NCBI RefSeq assembly: GCF_009208775.1
Contig: NZ_WFLM01000001.1
Location: 62,001 to 126,000, forward strand
Source of the DNA: Silvanigrella paludirubra
Lineage (GTDB): Bacteria > Bdellovibrionota_B > Oligoflexia > Silvanigrellales > Silvanigrellaceae
DNA: 64,000 nt
Direction: 5' to 3'
A program made the translations under genes and the position numbers. Below, piece by piece: positions 55,890 through 64,000 of the stretch. How positions within the stretch are numbered: position 1 is the stretch's first letter; every line of letters begins with the position of its first letter. The notes under the pieces are model-generated. The model did not search any database and was not told where the DNA came from. It saw only the letters and a list, made by a program, of their open reading frames with translations.

Positions 55890-57500
55890 TTAATAGCGGT
55901 GCCATTTATAAGTACTAGGAATACATGGCTGTGGGCAATTTTCGGGAACTTTTCTTGCATCATCATCAACAGAAGACCAAGCAATTAAACTGCGCACTAC
56001 ATTTTCAAGTGGTACTTTACGCTGAGCGGCATAAGGAGAATAAATAGTCCACTCTGGATCGGGTCTTGTTGGGTTTTCATTCCATTTATAAATATTATAA
56101 TTGTATGATGCTGTAGTTGAATTTGGAACTAAACCAGTTGAAACATCGGAACTTCCTGATGGTGTCCAAATAAAATCTGGGTGTGCATTTTGATACCATT
56201 CTCCACCAATAATTCTATCGCTGGAATCTAATTCTAAGTCATAAACATAGGTAACAGAAATAACGTTATCATTTCTTGGTGAATCTTTTGCTGCTGCATT
56301 TGGCCATGTTTCACCTATATATTGAATTGTGGTTTCAACTCCAACAATTTTTGCAGCATAATTTGATCTGTAAGTTGGAAACTTATCTCTAGTAAATTGT
56401 GATCTTGGAATAGCAGCTTCCTTTGCTGTAGATGCGGCGACACCAGTTTGTGGATTAAAATAGCGGTATTTATAACCAAGAAGAGGTTGATTCCAAACTT
56501 GGAAATCATATGTGGCATCAATCACAACACTGCGGTTATTGATTCCAAGTTGATTTATTAAAGTTAAATGAAATGTCCCTGGGTTTGTATCGAAGCATTC
56601 TTGACTAATAATACGTCCTTTAGAATCTGTTGCCGGATTTTTTTGGTTACAGCGGCCTCCAATAAATTTAGTTGGAGCACTTAAATTTGCCCAGAGAATT
56701 GTAGAAAGCGCTTTGATATCTGATGGGTAAAATGTAATTTTTGTACCTGCTGCATTTGTTAAGTTAACGCTGCGAACGGGTCTATTGTGCATGTATGCGG
56801 CAGGAGCCCAGCCATGACAAATTCCTTCCCATCCTTCAAATTTTCCGTAACTTTGTGCATCGGCAATAATTGTATTTGTTAATGAATAATTATTGTCTCC
56901 CATTAATAAATCATATTTTTCAGCTGGTGAAAGATAATTTGTTTTTCCTTCGCTTACCAATGTGCTTGCTGAGCGTTGTCTTAAAATATAATTTGCATAA
57001 TCATTTATTTCCATATCTGGTAAGTTTTCTGAATATCTATTAGTAATATTTCCTTTATAAAGAGGCCAATAGCTACCAGACCAAGGTTGGAAAGTTAATG
57101 TATAAGATGATATTTTTTTGGCATCAATAGCATTGATATTGTCAATAAAAGTTGCGGGATTATCTATAACATATTTAGGATTATCATTTCCTTGGTATTC
57201 TGAAAAAGGTTTAAATGACCTAGATCTTTTACTTGCATTTTTCATAAGAGTATTACGAAATTTGTCTTTTTTCTCTACAAACGATCTTGATTTAATATCT
57301 TCTTCTGAAAATTGAGTTTCTATTATTTTATTTCCTGATACTTGTTTTTTAGTAGGGATTTTATCCATGATGGCTTTTGGATTTTCATGAAATTCTTTAA
57401 GAAATTTATCTAAATTCACTTCACTTTGTGCATATGCAATAGAGGATACTCCCATCAAAATTGCAATAGGTATTTTTCGAAAATTTTTGCTATAATCCAT
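55890..57500 (-). CDS. secreted transglutaminase-elicitor family protein
   Basis: A 536-residue secreted protein; ATG at 57500 is 8 nt after AGGAG, and the signal peptide ends near AYAQ (residue 25). The central domain matches the TGase_elicitor family known from Phytophthora GP42. The candidate catalytic triad is C228 (GICHGWAP), H311 (GTFH) and D328 (VVIDATYD). GGRCN at 281-285 and the Pep-13-like VWNQPLLGYK at 335-344 are also present; Pep-13 itself begins VWNQP. Such enzymes crosslink Gln and Lys side chains, calcium dependent in the oomycete. The N-terminal 100 residues may act as a propeptide. Bacterial homologues exist but are little studied; the target is unknown. Confidence 0.82.
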   Translation of the reverse strand: MDYSKNFRKIPIAILMGVSSIAYAQSEVNLDKFLKEFHENPKAIMDKIPTKKQVSGNKIIETQFSEEDIKSRSFVEKKDKFRNTLMKNASKRSRSFKPFSEYQGNDNPKYVIDNPATFIDNINAIDAKKISSYTLTFQPWSGSYWPLYKGNITNRYSENLPDMEINDYANYILRQRSASTLVSEGKTNYLSPAEKYDLLMGDNNYSLTNTIIADAQSYGKFEGWEGICHGWAPAAYMHNRPVRSVNLTNAAGTKITFYPSDIKALSTILWANLSAPTKFIGGRCNQKNPATDSKGRIISQECFDTNPGTFHLTLINQLGINNRSVVIDATYDFQVWNQPLLGYKYRYFNPQTGVAASTAKEAAIPRSQFTRDKFPTYRSNYAAKIVGVETTIQYIGETWPNAAAKDSPRNDNVISVTYVYDLELDSSDRIIGGEWYQNAHPDFIWTPSGSSDVSTGLVPNSTTASYNYNIYKWNENPTRPDPEWTIYSPYAAQRKVPLENVVRSLIAWSSVDDDARKVPENCPQPCIPSTYKWHRY

Positions 57501-57648
57501 AAGCAAAACTCCTAATAATATATAATATTAAATTGTTTTTAAATAAATTATGTAAAAAAATATGAAATGCCGACACTTCAATCGCAAACTAATATGTTAA
57601 TTTAATTATGTCAATATAGTGAGCTAAAAAATATTATAAGAGATTGGA

Positions 57649-59031
57649 TTATGATTTTAATTTTTCATTAACAGCAATTTGCCACATTACTACATATAGT
57701 AAAGATATATATATATAAACAACAGAAGAATCAAAAAAAACATTTTGGGTTAGAGCGTGTACTAAATTTGAAAAGATCATAATAGAAAAACAAAAAGGCA
57801 AAACGCTATATTCTTTTTTTTGTTCTTTTAATTTTTTTCTTAGAGATATATAAATAATTATTAAAGATGTTAGTATCCAAAATGCAGCAAGAAGCCCACC
57901 ACTTCCTAGTATTTCTAAATAATTATTATGAGCATTGTATTTTTCGGGAAGATTTTCGTATCCCATTTTGTTATAATAATTTTCACGCACTCCCGCTTTT
58001 AACCAATAGTTACCTTGTCCAACTACAGGTTTATCAATAAACATTTGAGTGTAAACTTTCCAAAAATATTGACGATAATTTCCTGTGTCTAAAGAGTGAG
58101 ACTGTGTAATTGAATTTGTAGTAAATTCGATTCTTTCTAATAAACCATATTTTTTTACAATAAAGAAACTAGATATTAATACAACGAAAACTGTTAATGT
58201 TGTGATTATTGGTTTTTTTCTTATTCCTAAAATAAAGGGAACAAATGCAAGCATAAATACACAAGCAACACCAGCAGTTCTTCCTGAACTTAAAATGACA
58301 ATTATAAAATTACAAAAAGTAATTAGTGCTAATGAAATTTGAGGCAAATAATTTTTTTGCTTAAAGAAAATAAAGTTGATGGATAAAGAGCCTTTTTTTA
58401 CAATAGATTGCCATAATAAACTCCAAGTAAAAGAGGCATAAGCTAACCCAACTCCTGCAACTGTCAGTGGATGACCATAAAAGCCATTAGTTCTGTACTT
58501 CCCATTATCTAGTAATTCGGTACTTTCCAAAATTTTTCCTTTAAAAGAATGGTAATCAATTCCAGTATTATATTGATATATTAAAGCTAAACAAATAAAA
58601 ATAGAGGCTGGAAATAAACCAGATAGGAAATATTTTAAAGGCATAATTTCAACATGATTTGCTTTTAATTTTGTATTTACATTTTTCTTACTATAGTGGG
58701 TTAGTGCTAAAATAAGAACACTACCTATAAAAAGAGATGATGGAAAATTACTTTGTAAAATACTAGGCCATTTTAATTCAATAATGTATTTGAAGTTTGG
58801 AAAAATATTATCGTGGAAAAAATAATTAATTAAATTTGTAATTGGAAAAATAATATGGAGTGCTATTAAACATAATGATATTTTCGAAATAAAACTTGGG
58901 ATCTCTTTTTTGTTTAATATAAAAAAGAGAGAAGGTAAAACAATACAAATTAAATAAAAGGATGCCCCCTGTAATGCAATTCCTAAATATAGTAAAAAGG
59001 GTAAAAGAAAAAATATAGTATTTATTAGCAT
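57649..59031 (-). CDS. O-antigen ligase/polymerase-like membrane protein
   Basis: A 460-residue polytopic protein with about eleven hydrophobic segments. The Wzy_C/O-antigen ligase signature is in the large periplasmic loop (GQGNYWLKAG and KYNAHNNYLEILGSGGLLA, with the family His in HNNYLE). Such enzymes join O-antigen, or another undecaprenyl-linked glycan, to lipid A core or to proteins. No glycan cluster is next to it, so the acceptor is open. AGGAAA precedes the ATG. Confidence 0.85.
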   Translation of the reverse strand: MLINTIFFLLPFLLYLGIALQGASFYLICIVLPSLFFILNKKEIPSFISKISLCLIALHIIFPITNLINYFFHDNIFPNFKYIIELKWPSILQSNFPSSLFIGSVLILALTHYSKKNVNTKLKANHVEIMPLKYFLSGLFPASIFICLALIYQYNTGIDYHSFKGKILESTELLDNGKYRTNGFYGHPLTVAGVGLAYASFTWSLLWQSIVKKGSLSINFIFFKQKNYLPQISLALITFCNFIIVILSSGRTAGVACVFMLAFVPFILGIRKKPIITTLTVFVVLISSFFIVKKYGLLERIEFTTNSITQSHSLDTGNYRQYFWKVYTQMFIDKPVVGQGNYWLKAGVRENYYNKMGYENLPEKYNAHNNYLEILGSGGLLAAFWILTSLIIIYISLRKKLKEQKKEYSVLPFCFSIMIFSNLVHALTQNVFFDSSVVYIYISLLYVVMWQIAVNEKLKS

Positions 59032-59186
59032 GCATATTTCCTATTAAAGGGTTGTGAAGAGTATTATAATTTAAATAACATATTAAGATTCACTTAGTTT
59101 ATTTTCTAGGTCAATAGGGTTTATCTTCTATAGTTGTGAACAATTTTTTAAAAGGTCATCCTCTATTCAAAATTATCGTTTATTAT

Positions 59187-59285
59187 ATGACCTACTTTGT
59201 AAAAAAAGGGAAGAAGACCCCGAATGGAGAAATTTGTAAGGAGGGATTTTTAAAAAATGCTCTTTATTTAAGATTTCATTAATGT
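59187..59285 (+). pseudogene. possible remnant of a RelE/HigB-like toxin gene
   Basis: Translation from an ATG at 59187 gives 32 residues containing TYFVKKGKKTPNGEI, close to the F-V-K-K-x-x-K-T-P-x-x-E-I core of phage-derived HigB/RelE-like (Gp49) toxins. The preceding bases, in the next frame, read NYRLLYD, like the NYR-x-x-Y strand of the same family. A frameshifted, truncated gene would explain both. No antitoxin is seen. This is a short match judged by eye. Confidence 0.35.
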
Positions 59286-59289
59286 TATA

Positions 59290-60291
59290 TTAAGGGACAA
59301 CTGTCTGATCAGTTGCCATAGCATTAAAGAAATTATAAGTCATATAATAGTCGCCATTGTCACCCATATTTGCGCTCCAAGAGTTTCTAATTTTAAGCAG
59401 TTTTTGATTGTTGTCGTAACCAATTACAATAACCTCATGCCCTGCATTCGTTGGTACACAATGATTATAATTTGAGCCGGGTTGGGTGCATGCCCAAAGT
59501 CCACCACGATTTTGTGAAACGATAGGACCTTCTTTTTTTATTATTGTGGAAGGAAAATCCCCATTGTAAACAAAGCCAATCGCAACTCGATAGCCTGAAT
59601 TTAAAGCTTTGATAATTTCATTTAGATCTGGTCTCATATTATTTGTGATAATGGAATCGGAATAACCTTTAAAACTAGTATTATAATATTGATTTAAGTT
59701 TACAGTTTGATTTGGATAAGGATAACGATATCCAAAACAATAATTTTTAGCTATAATTCCGTATTTTTTTAAGGGAAGAATAATATTATTTGCTGTATAA
59801 GCGCCATTCCAATAACTATTTCCTAATGTATAATCAAGAGCAAGAGAGCATTGCTGATCAATATAATCTCCCATTTTAAATCGAGCATCAAGAATAGCCG
59901 TTGAAGCAAAAGTAACACATGTCCCATATTGTCCTTGATCAAGTACAGGAACATTAGCCATTCCAAGATCCACAGCTCCTTGAGAATCGCTAAAGCGTAT
60001 TATTCCTTTGCTGTAATCATATTCACCACCTGTTAAATTCATTTCATTATTTGCATTGTCAATTTTATCAATCATTTTTTGAGTAAGATCTATTTTCATA
60101 AAGTTAATTTTTTTATATTGCGTATCGGAGTTTGATAGTAAATTGTTTTCTGAGTTTTGCTCTAAACTCATTTCTATTGTTCCATTTAAATTAAAATAAT
60201 CTAAACTTGAATTTATTTCTTGAGAAAAAGAAGGAAATGAAACTAAAGAAAAACCACAAACTAATAAATTAAAATTAATTTTGGAACGCAT
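59290..60291 (-). CDS. secreted papain-like (C1) cysteine protease
   Basis: A 333-residue precursor. The ATG at 60291 follows AGGAG by 5 nt, and the signal peptide ends near FSQ (residue 24); the longer reading to 60366 lacks a good site. A propeptide-like region spans about 25-105. The papain fold then shows Q119 (oxyanion hole) and C125 in LDQGQYGTCVTFAS, H285 in NAGHEVIVIGYD and N303 in IRNSWS: a full catalytic set. It is expected to be exported and to cut proteins outside the cell. It stands near the transglutaminase but in its own unit. Confidence 0.9.
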   Translation of the reverse strand: MRSKINFNLLVCGFSLVSFPSFSQEINSSLDYFNLNGTIEMSLEQNSENNLLSNSDTQYKKINFMKIDLTQKMIDKIDNANNEMNLTGGEYDYSKGIIRFSDSQGAVDLGMANVPVLDQGQYGTCVTFASTAILDARFKMGDYIDQQCSLALDYTLGNSYWNGAYTANNIILPLKKYGIIAKNYCFGYRYPYPNQTVNLNQYYNTSFKGYSDSIITNNMRPDLNEIIKALNSGYRVAIGFVYNGDFPSTIIKKEGPIVSQNRGGLWACTQPGSNYNHCVPTNAGHEVIVIGYDNNQKLLKIRNSWSANMGDNGDYYMTYNFFNAMATDQTVVP

Positions 60292-60454
60292 AAGCTCTCC
60301 TTTAAATAAATAAGTTAACGGAACAAAAAGGAAAAATTCGTGTTTGTATTCGTCAATTATTTTCAAATTTAAAGAAAAATTTCGTCAATATAATTTATGA
60401 TAAATGGTGAAATAATTTTTAAGGAATTTTTTTTCTATTCTTATTTTTTTATAA

Positions 60455-60485
60455 TAAAAAAGGTTTTAGTAAAAACTAAAACCTT
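60455..60485 (-). terminator. intrinsic terminator after the acyl-CoA dehydrogenase gene
   Basis: A perfect 11-bp stem (60460-60470 with 60475-60485) with a 4-nt loop, followed on the minus strand by a T run. It lies 28 nt past the stop. Confidence 0.88.
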
Positions 60486-60512
60486 TGAGATTTAGATTAA
60501 TATAATTTAAAA

Positions 60513-62336
60513 TTAAAATTCAAAATCTAGACATGATATATCTGGAGATAAAACGCTTGCTAAAAATGATTTTGCTTCTGGTAAAACATGGTGTGTAAAG
60601 AACTTAGCTGTTTTAATTTTATTATTATAAAACTTTTTATCATTCACAGAAAGATTGGAATTCGATAATTTTTCACATGCTAAAACCGCTTGTTCTAATA
60701 AAAGTCCGCAAATTATAGTATGACCAAAAGCCATCATAAATGGGTATGCATTTAAAATCGCAGCGTGTTTATTTCCTTTTTTTGCGATTTCACTCATGTG
60801 CATTGCGCCTCTTCCAATTTTAGAGACATAATCACCAAGCATAAGCATTTCTTGGGAAAGATCTTTGTGTTCTTTATTTTTTTCTACAAAGGAACCATGA
60901 CGACCAAGCCAGCTCATAAAAATTTGCCCGTCTTCCATTCTCATTTTTCGCCCAACGAGATCGAGTGCTTGAATTCCATTTGTTCCTTCATAAATTGAGG
61001 TAATTTTGGAATCTCTTAAGAGTTGTTCTACGGGATAATCTTTCGTAAAACCATAGCCACCATAAGTTTGAATAGATTGTGTAATAGAATAAAATCCCAT
61101 GTCAGTGCACCAAGATTTCATAATAGGAGTTAATAATTCAAGAAACCCATGTGCTCTCTTTTTATCTTTTTCATTAGTAGAATGTTCTGATTCATCATGC
61201 ATAAGTGCTGTAGTATAACATAAAGCTCGCATACCTTCGACAATACTTCTTTGTCTAAGTAACATACGTTTTACATCTGGATGATTTACTATTGCAATTC
61301 TGGGAGGATTAGAAGCGTCTTTTTTTGCTGAAATATCAACACCTTGAATACGCTCTTTGGCATAGCCTTCCGCATTTAAAAAGGCAACAGAGGCTTGGCC
61401 TAAACCCTGCAAGCCAACACCGATTCTTGCTTCATTCATCATTAGAAACATATAGTTTATGCCTTGATTTTCTTTTCCAATTAAAAAACCTTGGCAATCG
61501 TCTTTATCTCCAAAACTCATAAGGCAGGTAGAGTTTCCATGAATTCCCATTTTTTCTTCAAGAGAAATACAATAAAGATCATTCTTTCCTGTGATTTTTC
61601 CTGAGTTTTTATCAATACGGAATTTAGGAACTAAAAATAAACTAACACCTTCTATTCCGGCTGGTGCACCTTCAATACGTGCTAAAACGAGATGAAGAAT
61701 GTTTTCTGTAAAATCATTTTCGCCACCAGAAATCCATTGTTTAACGCCTTTAATTAAAAAGGATCCGTCTTTTCCGCGTTTCGCAGTAGAGCGTAGATCT
61801 CCTACAGCGCTTCCAGCAGAAGGTTCTGTTAAACACATGGTTCCTGTCCATGCACCGGAAGCAATTTTAGGAATACAAAATTTTTGCATCCATTCTTCCC
61901 CAAAATGATTAATCACATGGGAGGCAGATTTAGTTAATCCTGGATACATAGTAAAAGCTTGGTTTGCGCTTGAAAATATTTCCATAAAAACAGACGCAAT
62001 AATTCCTGGAGCTTGAATCCCTCCGGCTTGCTCGGAGTCAGATAAAGTAAGAAATCCATTATCTACAAACTGTTTATAAGCTTCTTTTGTACCTGGAGGT
62101 GTTGTTACTTCCTTAGTTTCTTTATTATGAGTACATCCAATACGATCGCCAACTTTATTTAGAGGCCCTAAATATTGATTACATAAAGTAATAGCTGATG
62201 TTAACATTTCACCAACAGATTCGATGGAATGATCGGAATAATAAGGTATATCAAAAAGTTTTTGAATTTTTAGATATTCAAAAAGCACAAATTCAATTTC
62301 TCTTCTATCTACCATAAAGGAACTATTCGCAGCCAT
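60513..62336 (-). CDS. acyl-CoA dehydrogenase, long DmdC-like form
   Basis: A 607-residue FAD acyl-CoA dehydrogenase with the extra C-terminal domain of the long (about 590-600 residue) subfamily that includes DmdC. MCLTEPSAGSAVGDLRS and KQWISGGEND are the FAD/substrate signatures; YGGYGFTKDYPVEQLLRDSKITSIYEGTNGIQ in overlapping parts covers the catalytic Glu region (YEGTNG). The chain length or methylthio substrate is unknown. AGGAG (here CTCCTG on the plus strand) precedes the ATG. Ends in a strong terminator. Confidence 0.92.
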   Translation of the reverse strand: MAANSSFMVDRREIEFVLFEYLKIQKLFDIPYYSDHSIESVGEMLTSAITLCNQYLGPLNKVGDRIGCTHNKETKEVTTPPGTKEAYKQFVDNGFLTLSDSEQAGGIQAPGIIASVFMEIFSSANQAFTMYPGLTKSASHVINHFGEEWMQKFCIPKIASGAWTGTMCLTEPSAGSAVGDLRSTAKRGKDGSFLIKGVKQWISGGENDFTENILHLVLARIEGAPAGIEGVSLFLVPKFRIDKNSGKITGKNDLYCISLEEKMGIHGNSTCLMSFGDKDDCQGFLIGKENQGINYMFLMMNEARIGVGLQGLGQASVAFLNAEGYAKERIQGVDISAKKDASNPPRIAIVNHPDVKRMLLRQRSIVEGMRALCYTTALMHDESEHSTNEKDKKRAHGFLELLTPIMKSWCTDMGFYSITQSIQTYGGYGFTKDYPVEQLLRDSKITSIYEGTNGIQALDLVGRKMRMEDGQIFMSWLGRHGSFVEKNKEHKDLSQEMLMLGDYVSKIGRGAMHMSEIAKKGNKHAAILNAYPFMMAFGHTIICGLLLEQAVLACEKLSNSNLSVNDKKFYNNKIKTAKFFTHHVLPEAKSFLASVLSPDISCLDFEF

Positions 62337-62390
62337 GCTTTATTCTCCTGAGAAATATTTTTAGTCTAAGATGTTAACTCTTAAAAACCT

Positions 62391-63926
62391 CTATTTAGAG
62401 CCAGTATCTGTTGCAACTAATTTATCATCTGCATCGTCAAGAATCAGGGATGCAAATTGAGATGAATATTCCGAGTCTGATTTTATGGAAGCAAAGTCGG
62501 AATCAAAACGTGCAAGTTCAATTAGTTTTTTATCTTCAATAAGTGCAAGTTTCAAGTTTTGAAGTGCTTCACTTTTTTTTCCAAGAAGGGCGAGCATACA
62601 TGCTTTGTTATAAATATAAATAGCTGTGTGTGGGCGTATCTTTAAGGCAGACTCAAAATCATTTAATGCATTAGTATAATCTAAATTTTTATAGAATGTA
62701 ATTGCTCTATCTGCAAAAAGATCATCTTTTGTATTATCTAACGCTAATGCTTTATTGTACATTTCAATAGAGTCTTCATATTTTTTGAGATTTCTATATA
62801 TTTCTCCATAAATGCTATAGGGTAACATATAATCAGGCTCTTCTTTTATCAAATATTTTAAAGAGCCCTCTAAAACATATAAAGCATTTAATTTTTTATA
62901 TTCAGAAACTAAAGATGCATAAAATTGTTTATTATCATTTCCTGTTTCTGCAGAATATATTGCTGAAACAGATGCATCTTCTATATTTTTATCTTTAAAA
63001 TTTGCCATAGATAAATGAGCATAAACTAGCGATAAAGCAGATGGGGATATATATTTTCTTTTAGAAATTGTGGTAATTAATTTGTTAAGATTATAAATTG
63101 CTACCTTATTTTTATTTTGCAAACTATATTGCATTACAGAAAGCTGTAAACGAGATTCAACATCATTACCTAATAAAATCGCTTTTTCAAAACAAAGAGT
63201 AGCTTCGTTATAATTTTTTATATTTATAAAAGCCAATGCTGCTTTGTGCCAAATCCAACGATCAGGGTATTTTAGTGCGAACTCTTTTAGTGCAAATCCT
63301 AATTCATTTGGTTTTGATAGTCTAGAAATTGCAGTGGCTGCAGATTGAGAAATGTCATCGGTATTTGCCCCTTTTTTTAGAGCAAGTTCAATATTTAATA
63401 AAGATTCTTTTGGGTTTCTTTCAGAAAAAATACGACCTTTTTCAATGTAAGAATCAAGATGGTCAGGAAGTTTTGTTAGAGTTTCTACATAGAGATCTTC
63501 AGCAGCTTTTGGTTGACCAGAATAATAAAGTATATCTGCCTTAGCAAATAATGCTTTTGGTCTATTTGGGTCTAATTCATTTGCTTCTGTTATAAGCTCT
63601 ATACTTTTTTGCAATTCATAAGGATGTCTGTAACCTTGAGAAACTTGTTGTTGAATTAATCTGGAAAGTTCAATATAAGCATCAATATTTTTTGGATTTA
63701 ATCTAATACTTTCAACTAAAAGTTTTTCTGCTTTTAATTGTTCGCCTGGTAAGGCATTTATTAAAATTGATTTTGCTTCGCGGTATATTTTATAAGAATT
63801 TTCAATATTGGAATTTGCTACTTTTTTATTACTAGTTACTGAAGTTTGATTAACACTACTAAACGTCTCTAAGTGAGAAAGTAACAATATATTAAATATA
63901 GAAAAATATAATATTTTATTTTTCAA
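62391..63926 (-). CDS. exported TPR-repeat protein
   Basis: A 511-residue protein starting at TTG, 6 nt after AAGGA. An N-terminal hydrophobic signal (to about residue 22) indicates export. About ten TPR-like units follow, e.g. IDAYIELSRLIQQ, PKALFAKADILYYSGQPKAAE, YEDSIEMYNKALALD, YTNALNDFESALKIRP. No enzymatic domain. Likely a periplasmic or outer-membrane scaffold. It starts 54 nt upstream of the acyl-CoA dehydrogenase on the same strand. Confidence 0.8.
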   Translation of the reverse strand: MKNKILYFSIFNILLLSHLETFSSVNQTSVTSNKKVANSNIENSYKIYREAKSILINALPGEQLKAEKLLVESIRLNPKNIDAYIELSRLIQQQVSQGYRHPYELQKSIELITEANELDPNRPKALFAKADILYYSGQPKAAEDLYVETLTKLPDHLDSYIEKGRIFSERNPKESLLNIELALKKGANTDDISQSAATAISRLSKPNELGFALKEFALKYPDRWIWHKAALAFINIKNYNEATLCFEKAILLGNDVESRLQLSVMQYSLQNKNKVAIYNLNKLITTISKRKYISPSALSLVYAHLSMANFKDKNIEDASVSAIYSAETGNDNKQFYASLVSEYKKLNALYVLEGSLKYLIKEEPDYMLPYSIYGEIYRNLKKYEDSIEMYNKALALDNTKDDLFADRAITFYKNLDYTNALNDFESALKIRPHTAIYIYNKACMLALLGKKSEALQNLKLALIEDKKLIELARFDSDFASIKSDSEYSSQFASLILDDADDKLVATDTGSK

Positions 63927-64000
63927 TCCAATTCCTTCCTCAGCATTTAATAATGCCGTGAAGCAAGTTATGCCTATTTTCCCTATCGACTTATTTATGA

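Overview
The window is a stretch of very AT-rich chromosome from a Gram-negative bacterium. The Gram-negative signs are lipoproteins, a secretin, an O-antigen ligase-like protein and Tat and Sec signal peptides. The mix suggests the Bdellovibrionota/Oligoflexia (Silvanigrella-like) lineage: a PPi-type phosphofructokinase, type III glutamine synthetase, MenD, a divergent Tad pilus locus, and many secreted enzymes and toxins. That placement is inferred from gene content, not from a marker gene. One tRNA (tRNA-Phe) is present. I see no rRNA, CRISPR array, insertion sequence or prophage.

Layout. 1-5.7 kb: fatty acid desaturase, Dps, phosphofructokinase, purA, a TPR protein and a small secreted protein with a strict 30-residue cysteine repeat. 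5.7-14.6 kb: menD, then a 2121-residue toxin resembling large clostridial toxins (glycosyltransferase, C80 autoprotease, pore/translocation region) but carrying RTX repeats, then a small secreted protein. 14.9-24 kb: SanA-like protein, an unknown envelope protein, DedA, a QueD-like/ABC1-kinase pair, a Tat-exported spermidine-dehydrogenase-like flavoprotein, a GNAT and RarD. 24.2-27.2 kb: a two-gene nuclease plus HerA ATPase module of the anti-phage type. 27.5-35.8 kb: speD, RCK-DHH phosphoesterase, RDD protein, glutamine synthetase III, amidase lipoprotein and an FG-GAP-like lipoprotein. 35.8-42.7 kb: a promoter, short leader ORF and terminator, then argG (with an extra MGS-like domain), an amidohydrolase, pyrD, pyrE and a split FUSC transporter. 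42.8-43.9 kb: ROK kinase.

43.9-54.8 kb is a divergent Tad/Flp pilus locus. The minus arm is flp-cpaB-cpaF-tadB-tadC followed by a MarR regulator. The plus arm is cpaC, two unknown membrane proteins and three TadE/G-like pseudopilins. CpaF carries an FHA-like N-terminus and CpaC a DUF192-like N-terminus. No prepilin peptidase or TadZ/CpaE lies in the window. 54.9-64 kb: tRNA-Phe, O-methyltransferase, a secreted Phytophthora-elicitor-type transglutaminase, an O-antigen ligase-like protein, a possible RelE/HigB remnant, a papain-like protease, acyl-CoA dehydrogenase and a TPR protein.

Two themes stand out. The first is host or prey interaction: LCT-like toxin, transglutaminase, papain-like protease, amidase and Tad pili. 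The second is carbamoyl-phosphate metabolism: ArgG carrying a CarB-type allosteric domain sits in one apparent operon with pyrD and pyrE, behind what looks like an attenuator.
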